IMG/VR virus record: IMGVR_UViG_3300024999_000135
Location: 1-54,971 of that record
DNA length: 54,971 bases
DNA from: a virus
Reading direction: 5' to 3' (one strand)
Shown here: in pieces, positions 34,169 through 41,187 of the stretch
Position numbering within the stretch: position 1 is the first letter of the stretch
How the letters are laid out: every line of letters starts with the position of its first letter
The notes under the pieces: generated by a model
Database searches by the model: none
The model's input: only the letters and a program-made list of their open reading frames with translations
Told to the model about the DNA's origin: nothing
Made by a program: the position numbers and the translations under genes

Positions 34169-34287
34169 TAATGAAATTGAAATCACAGAAAAAATGATTA
34201 TGGATACAATTAATAATCCTGATTATTTGTATAAGATAATTAAGGAAAGAGATAAGAGTTATGATAAATTGTAGAAAGGAGAATATA

Positions 34288-34476
34288 ATGTCATATAAAA
34301 AATGGGAAACAAAAATAACTTGTACAGAATACGTTGAAGCAGTTATTAATATAGATATATTAAATTTAAGAATAAAATATTTACTTGATAACTTAGAATG
34401 GTATGATCGTATTTATTTAAGCAATGAATTAAATTGTATTTTGTTAAAGTATGAAAATGAAATAGAAAATCAATAA
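34288..34476 (+). CDS. Hypothetical protein (62 aa)
   Basis: Start at ATG 34288, 7-8 nt after AAAGGAG; an upstream in-frame ATG (34261) lies inside the preceding frame. Helical, with Trp at KKWETK and LEWYDR. Function unknown. Confidence 0.6.
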   Translation: MSYKKWETKITCTEYVEAVINIDILNLRIKYLLDNLEWYDRIYLSNELNCILLKYENEIENQ

Positions 34477-34492
34477 AGGAGAATAAATACCA

Positions 34493-34867
34493 ATGAAACT
34501 AACTTTCACAGTAGAATTATCTGATTATGATAATCCATCAACAATAGAAGATAAAATAGTAGAATCCGCAGCAAGACAAATGATTAACGAGGTAATGAAT
34601 AATAGGTATGAAAAATCAGGTAAAACTTTTAGAGAAAAATTAATAAATGAAGTAAAAATAATGATGTTAGATATTATGGATACAGACTTTAAAGAAGAAG
34701 TTAAAGATAGTTTAGTTGATGATTTAAATAAAAAATATATAAAAACAAAACAATATAAAGAAGTTAAAGAGCAATTTGATATTAAATCTGATACGGAGAT
34801 TAAGAATGGATTGAAAGTTATTGTATCTGAATTAGTTGGTAGTGAAATGAAAAAGAGATTCAAATAA
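34493..34867 (+). CDS. Hypothetical protein (124 aa)
   Basis: A charged helical protein without cysteines. The start MKLTFTVELSDYDNPSTIEDKIVE suggests a beta strand followed by long helices. RBS AAAGGAG at 14 nt, a bit far. Not recognised. Confidence 0.6.
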   Translation: MKLTFTVELSDYDNPSTIEDKIVESAARQMINEVMNNRYEKSGKTFREKLINEVKIMMLDIMDTDFKEEVKDSLVDDLNKKYIKTKQYKEVKEQFDIKSDTEIKNGLKVIVSELVGSEMKKRFK

Positions 34868-34882
34868 AGGAGATATAATAGT

Positions 34883-35137
34883 ATGTCTAATTTTAAACTT
34901 TTCAATGTTATTGATACAGATGAATCATTACAATATTTATATAATATTTCAATTGAAAGAGATACAGATAAATTTTTAATTAAAAAACTTACATTGGATG
35001 TACGTAATAATAATGATGCATTCTATATATTCTTAATTTATAAAATTGATAATAAAAGTATTATAGAAGTAGATGGAATTAAATATGAAGTTATTAGGTG
35101 TAATATAATTGATAAAAATATTTATGTTTATGTGTAA
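34883..35137 (+). CDS. Hypothetical protein (84 aa)
   Basis: RBS AAAGGAG, ATG at 10 nt. Mixed alpha/beta composition (DAFYIFLIYKIDNKSIIEV), ending in NIYVYV. No family. Confidence 0.55.
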   Translation: MSNFKLFNVIDTDESLQYLYNISIERDTDKFLIKKLTLDVRNNNDAFYIFLIYKIDNKSIIEVDGIKYEVIRCNIIDKNIYVYV

Positions 35138-35300
35138 AGGAGTAATGATATTAAAGGAATTGGTAATAACATATAATTAATAAAATTCTCTCCGAAGGAT
35201 TATTATATACCATATATTATTGCTTCTCCACCAACTCCTCTAATAGAAATTATAACCTTAATTAATATAAAATATTCTGGGAATTAAAGGAGATAAAATC
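35138..35300. other. 163-nt gap without a supported gene
   Basis: It begins with an RBS-like AAAGGAG and an 11-codon ORF (ATG 35147) that stops early. The middle (CTCCACCAACTCCTC) is pyrimidine-rich and unlike the surroundings. Possibly the remnant of a lost small gene. Confidence 0.35.
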
Positions 35301-35498
35301 ATGAATAATAAATTAAATTTAACTTGGAAAGATGTATTTAATAGTCAAAAAATGTGGCCTATGAATTACAATCAATGTAGAGAATGGGCAGAAAGAACAG
35401 GATATAAGTATTTAGCATTTAATGGTGAAATATTTAGTGTAGATGATATAAATATGAAAAATATTATATGTTTAGATAATGAATTAGAAAGTAGATAA
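35301..35498 (+). CDS. Hypothetical protein (65 aa)
   Basis: AAAGGAG precedes ATG 35301. Aromatic-rich start (LTWKDVFNSQKMWPMNY), then REWAERTGYKYLAFNGEIF, which resembles short phage proteins with a compact alpha/beta fold. Function unknown. Confidence 0.55.
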   Translation: MNNKLNLTWKDVFNSQKMWPMNYNQCREWAERTGYKYLAFNGEIFSVDDINMKNIICLDNELESR

Positions 35499-35518
35499 TA
35501 TTTTTAAAGGAGAAATTT

Positions 35519-35692
35519 ATGGAATATACATTGAAAGAACTAAATTATGATCTACAAATATTCATAGAAGAAAATAAACTATCAGATGAACAAAGAATTA
35601 AAATTATCGATATGGTAAATAATGCGTATAATTTAGGCTATAAAGCAGGAAGATTAGAGAGTAAAATATTGCTTGATATAAAAGATGAATAA
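35519..35692 (+). CDS. Small acidic helical protein (57 aa)
   Basis: RBS AAAGGAG, 8 nt before ATG 35519. Two amphipathic helices (ELNYDLQIFIEENKLSDEQR, then MVNNAYNLGYKAGRLESKI). Not recognised. Confidence 0.55.
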   Translation: MEYTLKELNYDLQIFIEENKLSDEQRIKIIDMVNNAYNLGYKAGRLESKILLDIKDE

Positions 35693-35744
35693 AAAATCAA
35701 TTCCAAATAAAAATATGTCACAAATTTATCAAAGGAGAATAATT

Positions 35745-35957
35745 ATGCCAATAATATATTTTCAAGATTATCCTGACGAACAAAGTTTAATTAAGGGATG
35801 GATTGATTCAGAAACAAAAGAAGGATTGGCAGAAATATTTAAGAAAACTACAACAATAGGAATAGATATTAACGAAAATGGTGCAATGAAAAATCCAAGC
35901 ACTAATAAACAATATGCGTATAAGTTTGCATCGGAAGCATTGGATAGATTAAAATAA
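35745..35957 (+). CDS. Hypothetical protein (70 aa)
   Basis: The RBS AAAGGAGAAT places the start at ATG 35745, not at the in-frame ATG 35685 that overlaps the previous gene. Sequence includes IIYFQDYPDEQSLIKGW and GLAEIFKKTTTIGI. Unknown function. Confidence 0.55.
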   Translation: MPIIYFQDYPDEQSLIKGWIDSETKEGLAEIFKKTTTIGIDINENGAMKNPSTNKQYAYKFASEALDRLK

Positions 35958-35992
35958 ATCTTTTATTTTATGAAGAAAGGAGTAATAATCAA

Positions 35993-36214
35993 GTGGTAAC
36001 TAAACAACAATATATTGATAGCATTTTTAATGAGAATCAAAAAAGAAAATATTGTACAGTTCCATATAAAGATTTAAATATAAGAAATGAATGTATTTGT
36101 GACTGTGGAAATGAAAAGTTTTATCGTCTAGTAGATGACTACATTGTTTGTTCAAAATGTTTTGCTGGTTATGGAGTAAATATTGATCAATGTTATTTAC
36201 AAGCAAGAAAATAA
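35993..36214 (+). CDS. Zinc-ribbon protein (73 aa)
   Basis: CICDCGNEKFYRL and VCSKCFAGY provide two Cys pairs for a zinc ribbon of the kind that reads CxCGxxxFxxx...VCxxC. GTG start, with GAAAGGAG upstream. Possible nucleic-acid binder. Confidence 0.6.
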   Translation: MVTKQQYIDSIFNENQKRKYCTVPYKDLNIRNECICDCGNEKFYRLVDDYIVCSKCFAGYGVNIDQCYLQARK

Positions 36215-36248
36215 TTAATTAAAATGTTTGGAGTAAAGGAGAATAATC

Positions 36249-36443
36249 ATGAGAGAAAGATTATATGAAATTTTAAAAGAAAAAGATCAATATCTACAAG
36301 ATGATGAAGTAATAATACTTGTTAAAAATGGAGAAATGATCGCTGAATATAATAATGGTGAAGAATTGTGTGAAGTCAACGGTATTGTAAATAAAAGATT
36401 AGAATGGTTTTTAGATTGGCTATATGACGAAAATGAATATTAA
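36249..36443 (+). CDS. Hypothetical protein (64 aa)
   Basis: AAAGGAGAATAATC precedes the ATG. Acidic, with EVIILVKNGEMIAEYNNGEE in the middle and a Trp-rich C-terminus (RLEWFLDWLYDEN). Unknown. Confidence 0.55.
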   Translation: MRERLYEILKEKDQYLQDDEVIILVKNGEMIAEYNNGEELCEVNGIVNKRLEWFLDWLYDENEY

Positions 36444-36479
36444 TTCCAATCTTTTATTTACTATGAGAAAGGAGAAAAT

Positions 36480-36611
36480 ATGAATATTATTTGCATACAC
36501 TACACAGAAGAACAAGTTGAATGTTTAATTAATGATGAAAAGTGTCATTGTGATTTAGGATTAAAATGTCCCAAAGAATTTCAATGTCCACAATATGAAA
36601 CAACAAAATAA
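36480..36611 (+). CDS. Cysteine-rich mini-protein (43 aa)
   Basis: RBS GAAAGGAGAAAAT. Cysteines at CHCDLGLKC and FQCPQY, with CIHYTEEQVEC before, could bind one zinc. Too short for a family call. Confidence 0.5.
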   Translation: MNIICIHYTEEQVECLINDEKCHCDLGLKCPKEFQCPQYETTK

Positions 36612-36659
36612 TAATTAATTTAAACTGTTTTATTTGTGATGAGAAAAGGAGTAGAAATT

Positions 36660-37016
36660 ATGAATATCAAAATAATTCAAGAAGCAATAGAACAATTTAA
36701 AACTTCTAAAGAATTTGCTTTTGTTGATGAAAATATAAGAATGGAACAATTTTATGAATTAGCAATTAAAGTATTAGAAGAAAAATTAAAATTACTAAAT
36801 AATTGTAGTAGCAAAAATAATATTAATGTGACAGACGAAGAAATAGAATTTAATCAAGAAACGGAAGAACAAATTGAAATTTATACATGTTCTGATTGTG
36901 GTAAACAATTTCCGTCAATTTGTAATTCTGCACCATATAAAAATTTTGATTTATGTATAAATTGTTTAACAAATAATGAAAAGAAAAAATTACTATATAA
37001 TAGAGTTGACATATAA
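36660..37016 (+). CDS. Hypothetical zinc-finger protein (118 aa)
   Basis: The start is ATG 36660, after AAAAGGAGTAG; the upstream in-frame ATG lies before the RBS. An N-terminal helical region (IQEAIEQFKTSKE), then CSDCGKQFPSIC and LCINCL near the C-terminus form the zinc site. A degenerate CAAACCC-type stem-loop follows at about 37047. Confidence 0.6.
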   Translation: MNIKIIQEAIEQFKTSKEFAFVDENIRMEQFYELAIKVLEEKLKLLNNCSSKNNINVTDEEIEFNQETEEQIEIYTCSDCGKQFPSICNSAPYKNFDLCINCLTNNEKKKLLYNRVDI

Positions 37017-37046
37017 AAAATTCAATATAAAAGAAAATTGCAAGTC

Positions 37047-37074
37047 TATAAACACTTGTAAAATAAGGGTTTGT
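37047..37074. repeat. Degenerate CAAACCC-family stem-loop
   Basis: TATAAACACTT...AAGGGTTTGTG: the right arm is intact but the left arm has mismatches against the family form. It follows a stop by about 30 nt, as the better copies do. Confidence 0.45.
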
Positions 37075-37133
37075 GAATTTCAATATTATGATCAAATACA
37101 CGATTTATAATGAAATTAAAATGAGGTATCTAT

Positions 37134-37442
37134 ATGACAGGTCAAGATAAATTAAATTTTAAAGAAAAATATCAAAATAATCCTGTTGCCTTTGTTGAAG
37201 ATTTTTTAAATGTTAAACTACAATCTTGGCAGAAATTATATTTAAAAACTATAATTGCAAAAGATAAAATTGTTTCATATTTCACTCCTTATAGGTATGG
37301 GAAAGCAATATTATATAAAGGACAATTAGAATACATGAAAGCAATGGAAATGGATTTTCAGATATGGAAAACAGATGGTATTGATGTTTATAAAAAAGGC
37401 GTATTAGTTAAAACAATTAAACATAAAATAATGGAGGAATAA
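37134..37442 (+). CDS. Terminase-large-subunit-like N-terminal fragment (102 aa)
   Basis: NPVAFVEDFLNVKLQSWQKLYLKTI is close to the start of phage large terminases (xxFxExxLGIKLxxWQKxLL), where the adenine-binding Gln lies. No Walker motifs follow. Instead the protein ends within 60 residues with a KAILYKGQLEYMKAM segment. It is either a stand-alone terminase-like small protein or a remnant. Confidence 0.5.
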   Translation: MTGQDKLNFKEKYQNNPVAFVEDFLNVKLQSWQKLYLKTIIAKDKIVSYFTPYRYGKAILYKGQLEYMKAMEMDFQIWKTDGIDVYKKGVLVKTIKHKIMEE

Positions 37443-37447
37443 TTAAT

Positions 37448-37633
37448 ATGTATTTTGTAAGTTATAATTGTGCTAATGAAGATTTATTTTTATGTAAATC
37501 CTATCCTGGAAATGCAATAATCTTTAAAAATATCGAAGATGCTAAAACTGCAATATTACAAAGTATTAATAAAGATGAATTCAAATTAAAACATAACTAT
37601 AAAATATTAAAAGTTATTTGCGAACAAAAATAA
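37448..37633 (+). CDS. Hypothetical protein (61 aa)
   Basis: ATGGAGGAATAATTAAT precedes ATG 37448, 5 nt after the previous stop. The sequence starts YFVSYNCANEDLFLCKSY and reads as a small alpha/beta fold with INKDEFKLKHNYKILKV. Unknown. Confidence 0.55.
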   Translation: MYFVSYNCANEDLFLCKSYPGNAIIFKNIEDAKTAILQSINKDEFKLKHNYKILKVICEQK

Positions 37634-37653
37634 AATAAAGGAGAGATAATATT

Positions 37654-37857
37654 ATGTCAACAGAATTTGCTCCAACACTACAATTCGAATACAAAAACTG
37701 GTTAGGGAAAGTAAGTATAAGAAAAGTAGTACCTTATGATATTTGGTTTGGTAGTACAGAATTTCATCCAGAAGATCAATGGTTTTTACATGTGTTTGAC
37801 ATGGATAAGGGAGAAGAAAGAAATTTTGCTTTAAGGGATATTATTAAGTTTTTGTAG
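37654..37857 (+). CDS. Conserved-looking phage hypothetical (67 aa)
   Basis: The sequence YKNWLGKVSIRKVVPYDIWFG, then EDQWFLHVFDMDKGEERNFAL resembles a WYL-like beta-barrel fragment (usually a ligand-binding domain of regulators) found as small proteins in phages. The family is tentative. Ends with TAG. Confidence 0.55.
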   Translation: MSTEFAPTLQFEYKNWLGKVSIRKVVPYDIWFGSTEFHPEDQWFLHVFDMDKGEERNFALRDIIKFL

Positions 37858-37870
37858 GAGGAAGTTTAAT

Positions 37871-38221
37871 ATGTTAAATAGTATAAAAAGGTATCAATTA
37901 AAATCTGATATTACTAAAGAAAAATTAATTGAAGTAGGATTTAAAAATAGTGATTGGCAAGAGAAATTTAAAAAACCAATGGTAAACTATTTTGCAAACC
38001 TTATAGATGACATAGAATTACACATAGAAATTAAAACAGATTTAATGGAATTTGATGATTTTGAAAATGTGTTAGTGTTAGATAGTAATTTTGGTCAACC
38101 TTATACTCCTTTCTATAATGCTAAAATTAGTTTTGAATTTTTAGATAAGGTAATTGAAAATTATAATATGCAGATGGATAAATTAGTGGATAAAGGTATA
38201 TTGGATTATAAAATTAATTAA
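37871..38221 (+). CDS. Hypothetical protein (116 aa)
   Basis: RBS TAGGAGGAAG overlaps the previous stop, implying coupling. The middle region FANLIDDIELHIEIKTDLMEFDDFENV reads as beta strands, followed by a C-terminal helix. Unknown family. Confidence 0.6.
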   Translation: MLNSIKRYQLKSDITKEKLIEVGFKNSDWQEKFKKPMVNYFANLIDDIELHIEIKTDLMEFDDFENVLVLDSNFGQPYTPFYNAKISFEFLDKVIENYNMQMDKLVDKGILDYKIN

Positions 38222-38235
38222 AGGAGTAATAAATA

Positions 38236-38370
38236 ATGAATATTCCATTAGAATGCGAAGGTTGCTTATGTTATAACTGTAAAAAGAAGAATATTTGTAA
38301 TATATGTATATATTGTTTAAATGCAGAGTATTATCCTATATATGATTGTAAAGAAGGAGATAAAATATAA
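38236..38370 (+). CDS. Cysteine-rich mini-protein (44 aa)
   Basis: Eight cysteines in 44 residues (CEGCLCYNC, then CNICIYC and DCKEG), enough for two zinc ions. RBS AAAGGAG. No family. Confidence 0.55.
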   Translation: MNIPLECEGCLCYNCKKKNICNICIYCLNAEYYPIYDCKEGDKI

Positions 38371-38371
38371 T

Positions 38372-38638
38372 ATGAAAACAGGTAAAGAAATAATACTTGA
38401 CTATTGTGATAATATTAAAACAGGTGATATAGAACATCTTCAAGGATGTATAAATATTAGAGAATCATTGAGAAGAGATGAAAATGATAGAAATTATTTA
38501 ATAAGTCATTGTCCTAGTGCGTTTGGATTAGATGATTTTACTGGAGATTGTGAAATAGAAAATGTGGGAATAGATTCTAAAGAACAATTAAAACAGTGTA
38601 AAAAATGTTGGAATAGAGCGTTGAATCTGATTGAATAA
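38372..38638 (+). CDS. Phage zinc-type hypothetical (88 aa)
   Basis: The start is ATG 38372 behind AGAAGGAGATAAAATATAAT. The C-terminal pattern HCPSAFGLDDFTGDC, then CKKCWNRAL is a known small phage motif (CPSxxGL ... CxxCWxxAL), probably a zinc site. Function unknown. Confidence 0.65.
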   Translation: MKTGKEIILDYCDNIKTGDIEHLQGCINIRESLRRDENDRNYLISHCPSAFGLDDFTGDCEIENVGIDSKEQLKQCKKCWNRALNLIE

Positions 38639-38656
38639 AATGAAGGAGAAATAAAT

Positions 38657-38827
38657 ATGTATTGTTTAATATGCGAACCAACAGTTAAATTAACAGAACA
38701 AGAATTAGACGAAAATGAAGGTTTGTTCTACCAATATTATATATGCCCTGAATGTAATACAAGACATTATTGCACTTCACAATCAGGTGATATGATTCAA
38801 GAATATTTAAATTTGTGTGAATGTTAA
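38657..38827 (+). CDS. Cysteine-rich small protein (56 aa)
   Basis: YCLICEPTV, then YICPECNTRHYC form the likely zinc site; it ends LNLCEC. RBS GAAGGAG. Unknown. Confidence 0.55.
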   Translation: MYCLICEPTVKLTEQELDENEGLFYQYYICPECNTRHYCTSQSGDMIQEYLNLCEC

Positions 38828-38838
38828 AGGAGTAAATT

Positions 38839-38940
38839 ATGGCAAATTGTAATATATGTTTAAACAAAAATAAAGCATGTCATATTTGTGGAATAGGTTA
38901 CTATTGGGTGATGTATTTAAAACCTAAAAATAAAAAGTGA
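38839..38940 (+). CDS. Cysteine-rich micro-protein (33 aa)
   Basis: NCNICLNKNKACHICGIGYYW has a CxxC...CxxC ribbon core, then a basic tail. RBS AAAGGAG. The stop is overlapped by the RBS of the next gene. Confidence 0.5.
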   Translation: MANCNICLNKNKACHICGIGYYWVMYLKPKNKK

Positions 38941-38950
38941 GGTGATTATT

Positions 38951-39259
38951 ATTAATTATTGTGCTGAATGTAATTCACCAACTAATTCTATATATTACGA
39001 TTATTCAATAGGTTTTCTATGTGGAAAATGTGTAAAAGAACATGGAGAGTATAAAATAGAAGAATTAAATAAAGATAAAGATAAAATAAATAAACAAATT
39101 CAAGAAATAAAAGAACAAATTACAATAGCAATTCAGTCTGATTGTAAACATGAAAATTCTTATGGCTTATGTTATGGATATTACAATTATGACAAACATA
39201 AATTTATAGAAAAATATGAATGTCCTAATTGTAAATTATTATTTTATAAAGAATGTTAA
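38951..39259 (+). CDS. Zinc-finger and coiled-coil protein, AUU start (102 aa)
   Basis: The RBS AGGTG (38940-38944) contains the only nearby GTG (38942), so the start at a proper distance is ATT 38951 (or 38948). Zinc pairs CAECNSP and CGKCVKEH at the N-terminus, a coiled coil (KDKDKINKQIQEIKEQI) in the middle and CPNCKLLFYKEC at the C-terminus. Unknown function. Confidence 0.6.
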   Translation: MNYCAECNSPTNSIYYDYSIGFLCGKCVKEHGEYKIEELNKDKDKINKQIQEIKEQITIAIQSDCKHENSYGLCYGYYNYDKHKFIEKYECPNCKLLFYKEC

Positions 39260-39299
39260 TATATAAAACAAAAACAAAAATAAAGTGAGGTGATATGTA

Positions 39300-39905
39300 A
39301 TACTTTTAAATGAAAACTATAATAAAAATGAGTCAAGAGAACATTACGAGCTTAAGCAAATTGCCAAATATATTCTATACTCAAAAGGTTACAATTGTAT
39401 AGCAACAGAAGTACAATTCCCTAAAAATTCTAATTATCTAAAAGATTATGAATGGTTTAATGGTAAAGCAGTAACTAAAAATATCATAGATGTAGTTGGT
39501 ATTAAAGGCAATCTATTAAATCTTAAAGAAAATAACGTAAATAAATATAAAGTTATGGGCATTGAAGCGAAAGCAAGTTATTCAGATTTTCTAAATGGTT
39601 TTTGTACTCAATGTGAATACACATACATAATTGCACCTGTTGGGATTATACCCGTTGATAAATTACCTAAAGGTATAGGATTAATTACTGTCGATCTTTC
39701 AAACTATAAAATAAGGTTAAAAAATAAATTTGAATTAATTAAAGGTATTACTACAATTAAACAATGCTCTAGCAGGAGAAAAGAGATATATAAACGCAAT
39801 GATATTTATCTCATAGATACCTTCAATATTTTAAGAAAAATTGCATATCGTAATACTGTTAACGATTTATTTAAGAAAAATGAGATTGAAATTCAAGGAT
39901 TGTAA
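39300..39905 (+). CDS. PD-(D/E)XK-like nuclease-fold protein, AUA start
   Basis: 201 aa. The only in-frame ATG (39555) would cut the fold in half, while the frame is open back to the RBS GAGGTGA with ATA 39300 at 7-8 nt. The conserved core is: helix YELKQIAKYILYSKGYNCI, strand with D64 (NIIDVVGI), then GIEAKASYSDF with E89-x-K91, and a strand YTYIIAPVGIIPVDKLP. This is the MmcB-like/restriction-endonuclease fold (D...ExK). It could cut host or rival DNA, or take part in repair. The non-AUG start may hold expression low. Confidence 0.7.
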   Translation: MLLNENYNKNESREHYELKQIAKYILYSKGYNCIATEVQFPKNSNYLKDYEWFNGKAVTKNIIDVVGIKGNLLNLKENNVNKYKVMGIEAKASYSDFLNGFCTQCEYTYIIAPVGIIPVDKLPKGIGLITVDLSNYKIRLKNKFELIKGITTIKQCSSRRKEIYKRNDIYLIDTFNILRKIAYRNTVNDLFKKNEIEIQGL

Positions 39906-39920
39906 AGGAGGATACAAATT

Positions 39921-40025
39921 ATGCCAGAAGATTGTCCTTATTATTCAAATTTTAAATGCCCATATGTGGGTATGTATTTCTGCATTTCGCCTTGTTGTGA
40001 TTGTTTTTATGGCGAAATTAATTAA
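39921..40025 (+). CDS. Cysteine-rich micro-protein (34 aa)
   Basis: RBS AAAGGAGG. Cysteines in EDCPYYSNFKC, FCISPCCDCFYG. Such an arrangement suggests one zinc or a disulfide-rich mini-fold. Confidence 0.5.
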   Translation: MPEDCPYYSNFKCPYVGMYFCISPCCDCFYGEIN

Positions 40026-40057
40026 AAATAAAATATAATAAAGGAGAGTAAATTAAC

Positions 40058-40360
40058 ATGAATACAATTATAATCAACGGAACAAAAATACAAACTAGTG
40101 GTAAAAGTATTTCAGTAGATGGTAATCTCATAGTAGATAATTTAAAAGGTACTGTAGATATTAAATTTGAAGGGGATTTAGCAAGTTTAAAATGTCAAGG
40201 TAGTGCAATTATTTATGGTAATATTAAAGGAAATGTTGATGTTGGAAGTTCTTTAAATTGTAAAGATATAATAGGGAATGTGGATGCTGGTGGATCTATA
40301 AAATGTGGAAGTGTTAGCGGTGATATTGATGCAGGTGGAAGTGTTAGTATAAAAAGATAA
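40058..40360 (+). CDS. Bactofilin-like beta-helix protein (100 aa)
   Basis: It is built of short repeats with regular Gly and hydrophobic positions (GNLIVDNLKGTVDI, GSAIIYGNIKGNVDVG, SLNCKDIIGNVDAG, SIKCGSVSGDIDAGG), the hallmark of a right-handed beta-helix as in bactofilins. Bactofilins polymerise without nucleotide; a phage protein of this size would be a minimal version. RBS AAAGGAGAG. Role unknown. Confidence 0.65.
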   Translation: MNTIIINGTKIQTSGKSISVDGNLIVDNLKGTVDIKFEGDLASLKCQGSAIIYGNIKGNVDVGSSLNCKDIIGNVDAGGSIKCGSVSGDIDAGGSVSIKR

Positions 40361-40377
40361 GAAAGGAGAATAATCTG

Positions 40378-40605
40378 ATGTTCACAATTAATACAGATAA
40401 TACACTTTTAGGAGAAATTAAATGCTCTTGTGGTTCTAATGAAATCGAAATTATTTATCACAAAACTGGTGTATGTATAATGTGTAAATCATGTAATAAT
40501 CAAACAACATTACATAATAAAGAATATGCATTTGAATATTATAGACAAGAAAATAATACAAAAATTAATTATCATTGTGGTTGTATGGAAGATATTTATA
40601 ATTAA
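40378..40605 (+). CDS. Zinc-ribbon protein (75 aa)
   Basis: CSCGSNEIEIIYHKTGVC and MCKSCNNQTTL give a ribbon of the transcript-factor type; a second CGCMEDIYN ends the protein. RBS GAAAGGAG, 10 nt before the ATG. Possible nucleic-acid binding. Confidence 0.6.
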   Translation: MFTINTDNTLLGEIKCSCGSNEIEIIYHKTGVCIMCKSCNNQTTLHNKEYAFEYYRQENNTKINYHCGCMEDIYN

Positions 40606-40618
40606 TTCATAAATATAC

Positions 40619-40647
40619 TTGACAAGTAAGTTACAAAATGTTAAAAT
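40619..40647 (+). promoter_or_regulatory. Sigma-A-type promoter
   Basis: TTGACA (40619-40624), 17-nt spacer, TAAAAT (40642-40647). The spacer AAGTAAGTTACA resembles that of the promoter at 6759. Confidence 0.75.
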
Positions 40648-40687
40648 AAATATAAATTAAGAAGTATTAAATAAAGGAGGTGATATT

Positions 40688-40858
40688 TTGTGTAATTTAA
40701 CTTTGTGTAGAAATGATGATTGCAAGAAAGCACAGAATTGTCTTAGGTTTCTGGCAAGACCAGATAAATATCAAAAATATATGAATGAAAATGATGATTG
40801 TGACGAGGATAATGGTTATGAATATTTTATGGAAGTAAAAATGTTGAATAAATGTTAG
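40688..40858 (+). CDS. Small Cys-rich protein (56 aa), paralog of next gene
   Basis: TTG start after AAAGGAGGTGATA. It begins CNLTLCRNDDCKKAQNCLRFLARPD, aligning with the next gene's start (NVALCLNSSCVKINDCYRYLAKPD), so the two genes are tandem paralogs. The four cysteines are shared, suggesting a zinc or disulfide core. Function unknown. Confidence 0.65.
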   Translation: MCNLTLCRNDDCKKAQNCLRFLARPDKYQKYMNENDDCDEDNGYEYFMEVKMLNKC

Positions 40859-40893
40859 AATAATAAAATAAATATATGAAAGGTGGTGATAAT

Positions 40894-41094
40894 TTGCCTA
40901 ATGTTGCACTTTGTCTAAATAGTAGTTGTGTAAAAATTAATGATTGTTATAGGTATTTAGCAAAACCTGATGTTGAACAACTTTATAATATGAGAATGGA
41001 GATAATTTGTAATAAAAGTAATGATTATGGAGAGTTTATCAAGGTGAAGAAAGGAGATAAACTGAATAAAAGTTTGGGTAAGGTTAAAAGTTAA
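40894..41094 (+). CDS. Small Cys-rich protein (66 aa), tandem paralog
   Basis: The RBS AAAGGTGGTG points to TTG 40894 as start. The N-terminal 30 residues are homologous to the preceding gene; the C-terminus is longer and basic (FIKVKKGDKLNKSLGKVK). It probably arose by tandem duplication. Confidence 0.6.
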   Translation: MPNVALCLNSSCVKINDCYRYLAKPDVEQLYNMRMEIICNKSNDYGEFIKVKKGDKLNKSLGKVKS

Positions 41095-41126
41095 AAATAT
41101 TTAAAAAATTAAAAATAGTATAGCCA

Positions 41127-41153
41127 ACAAACCATTGATTTTATTGGGTTTGT
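41127..41153. terminator. CAAACCC-family stem-loop
   Basis: ACAAACC (41127-41133) pairs with GGTTTGT (41147-41153), with a loop sequence (ATTGATTTTATTG) nearly identical to that at 8726. It is followed after 7 nt by the 16-mer element. Confidence 0.6.
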
Positions 41154-41160
41154 AAAACTG

Positions 41161-41176
41161 AAAATCATGATAAAAG
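41161..41176 (+). promoter_or_regulatory. AAAATCATKAYAAAAG element, copy 3
   Basis: AAAATCATGATAAAAG, identical to copy 1. It runs into the RBS AAAGGAGG of the second tnpB, so it sits only about 12 nt from the start codon. Confidence 0.55.
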
Positions 41177-41187
41177 GAGGATTGATT

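Noticed and set aside
39841-40038. 65-aa ORF overlapping the PD-(D/E)XK gene end.
   Set aside because: It spans the true stop, RBS and start of two neighbouring genes in another frame and has no RBS.
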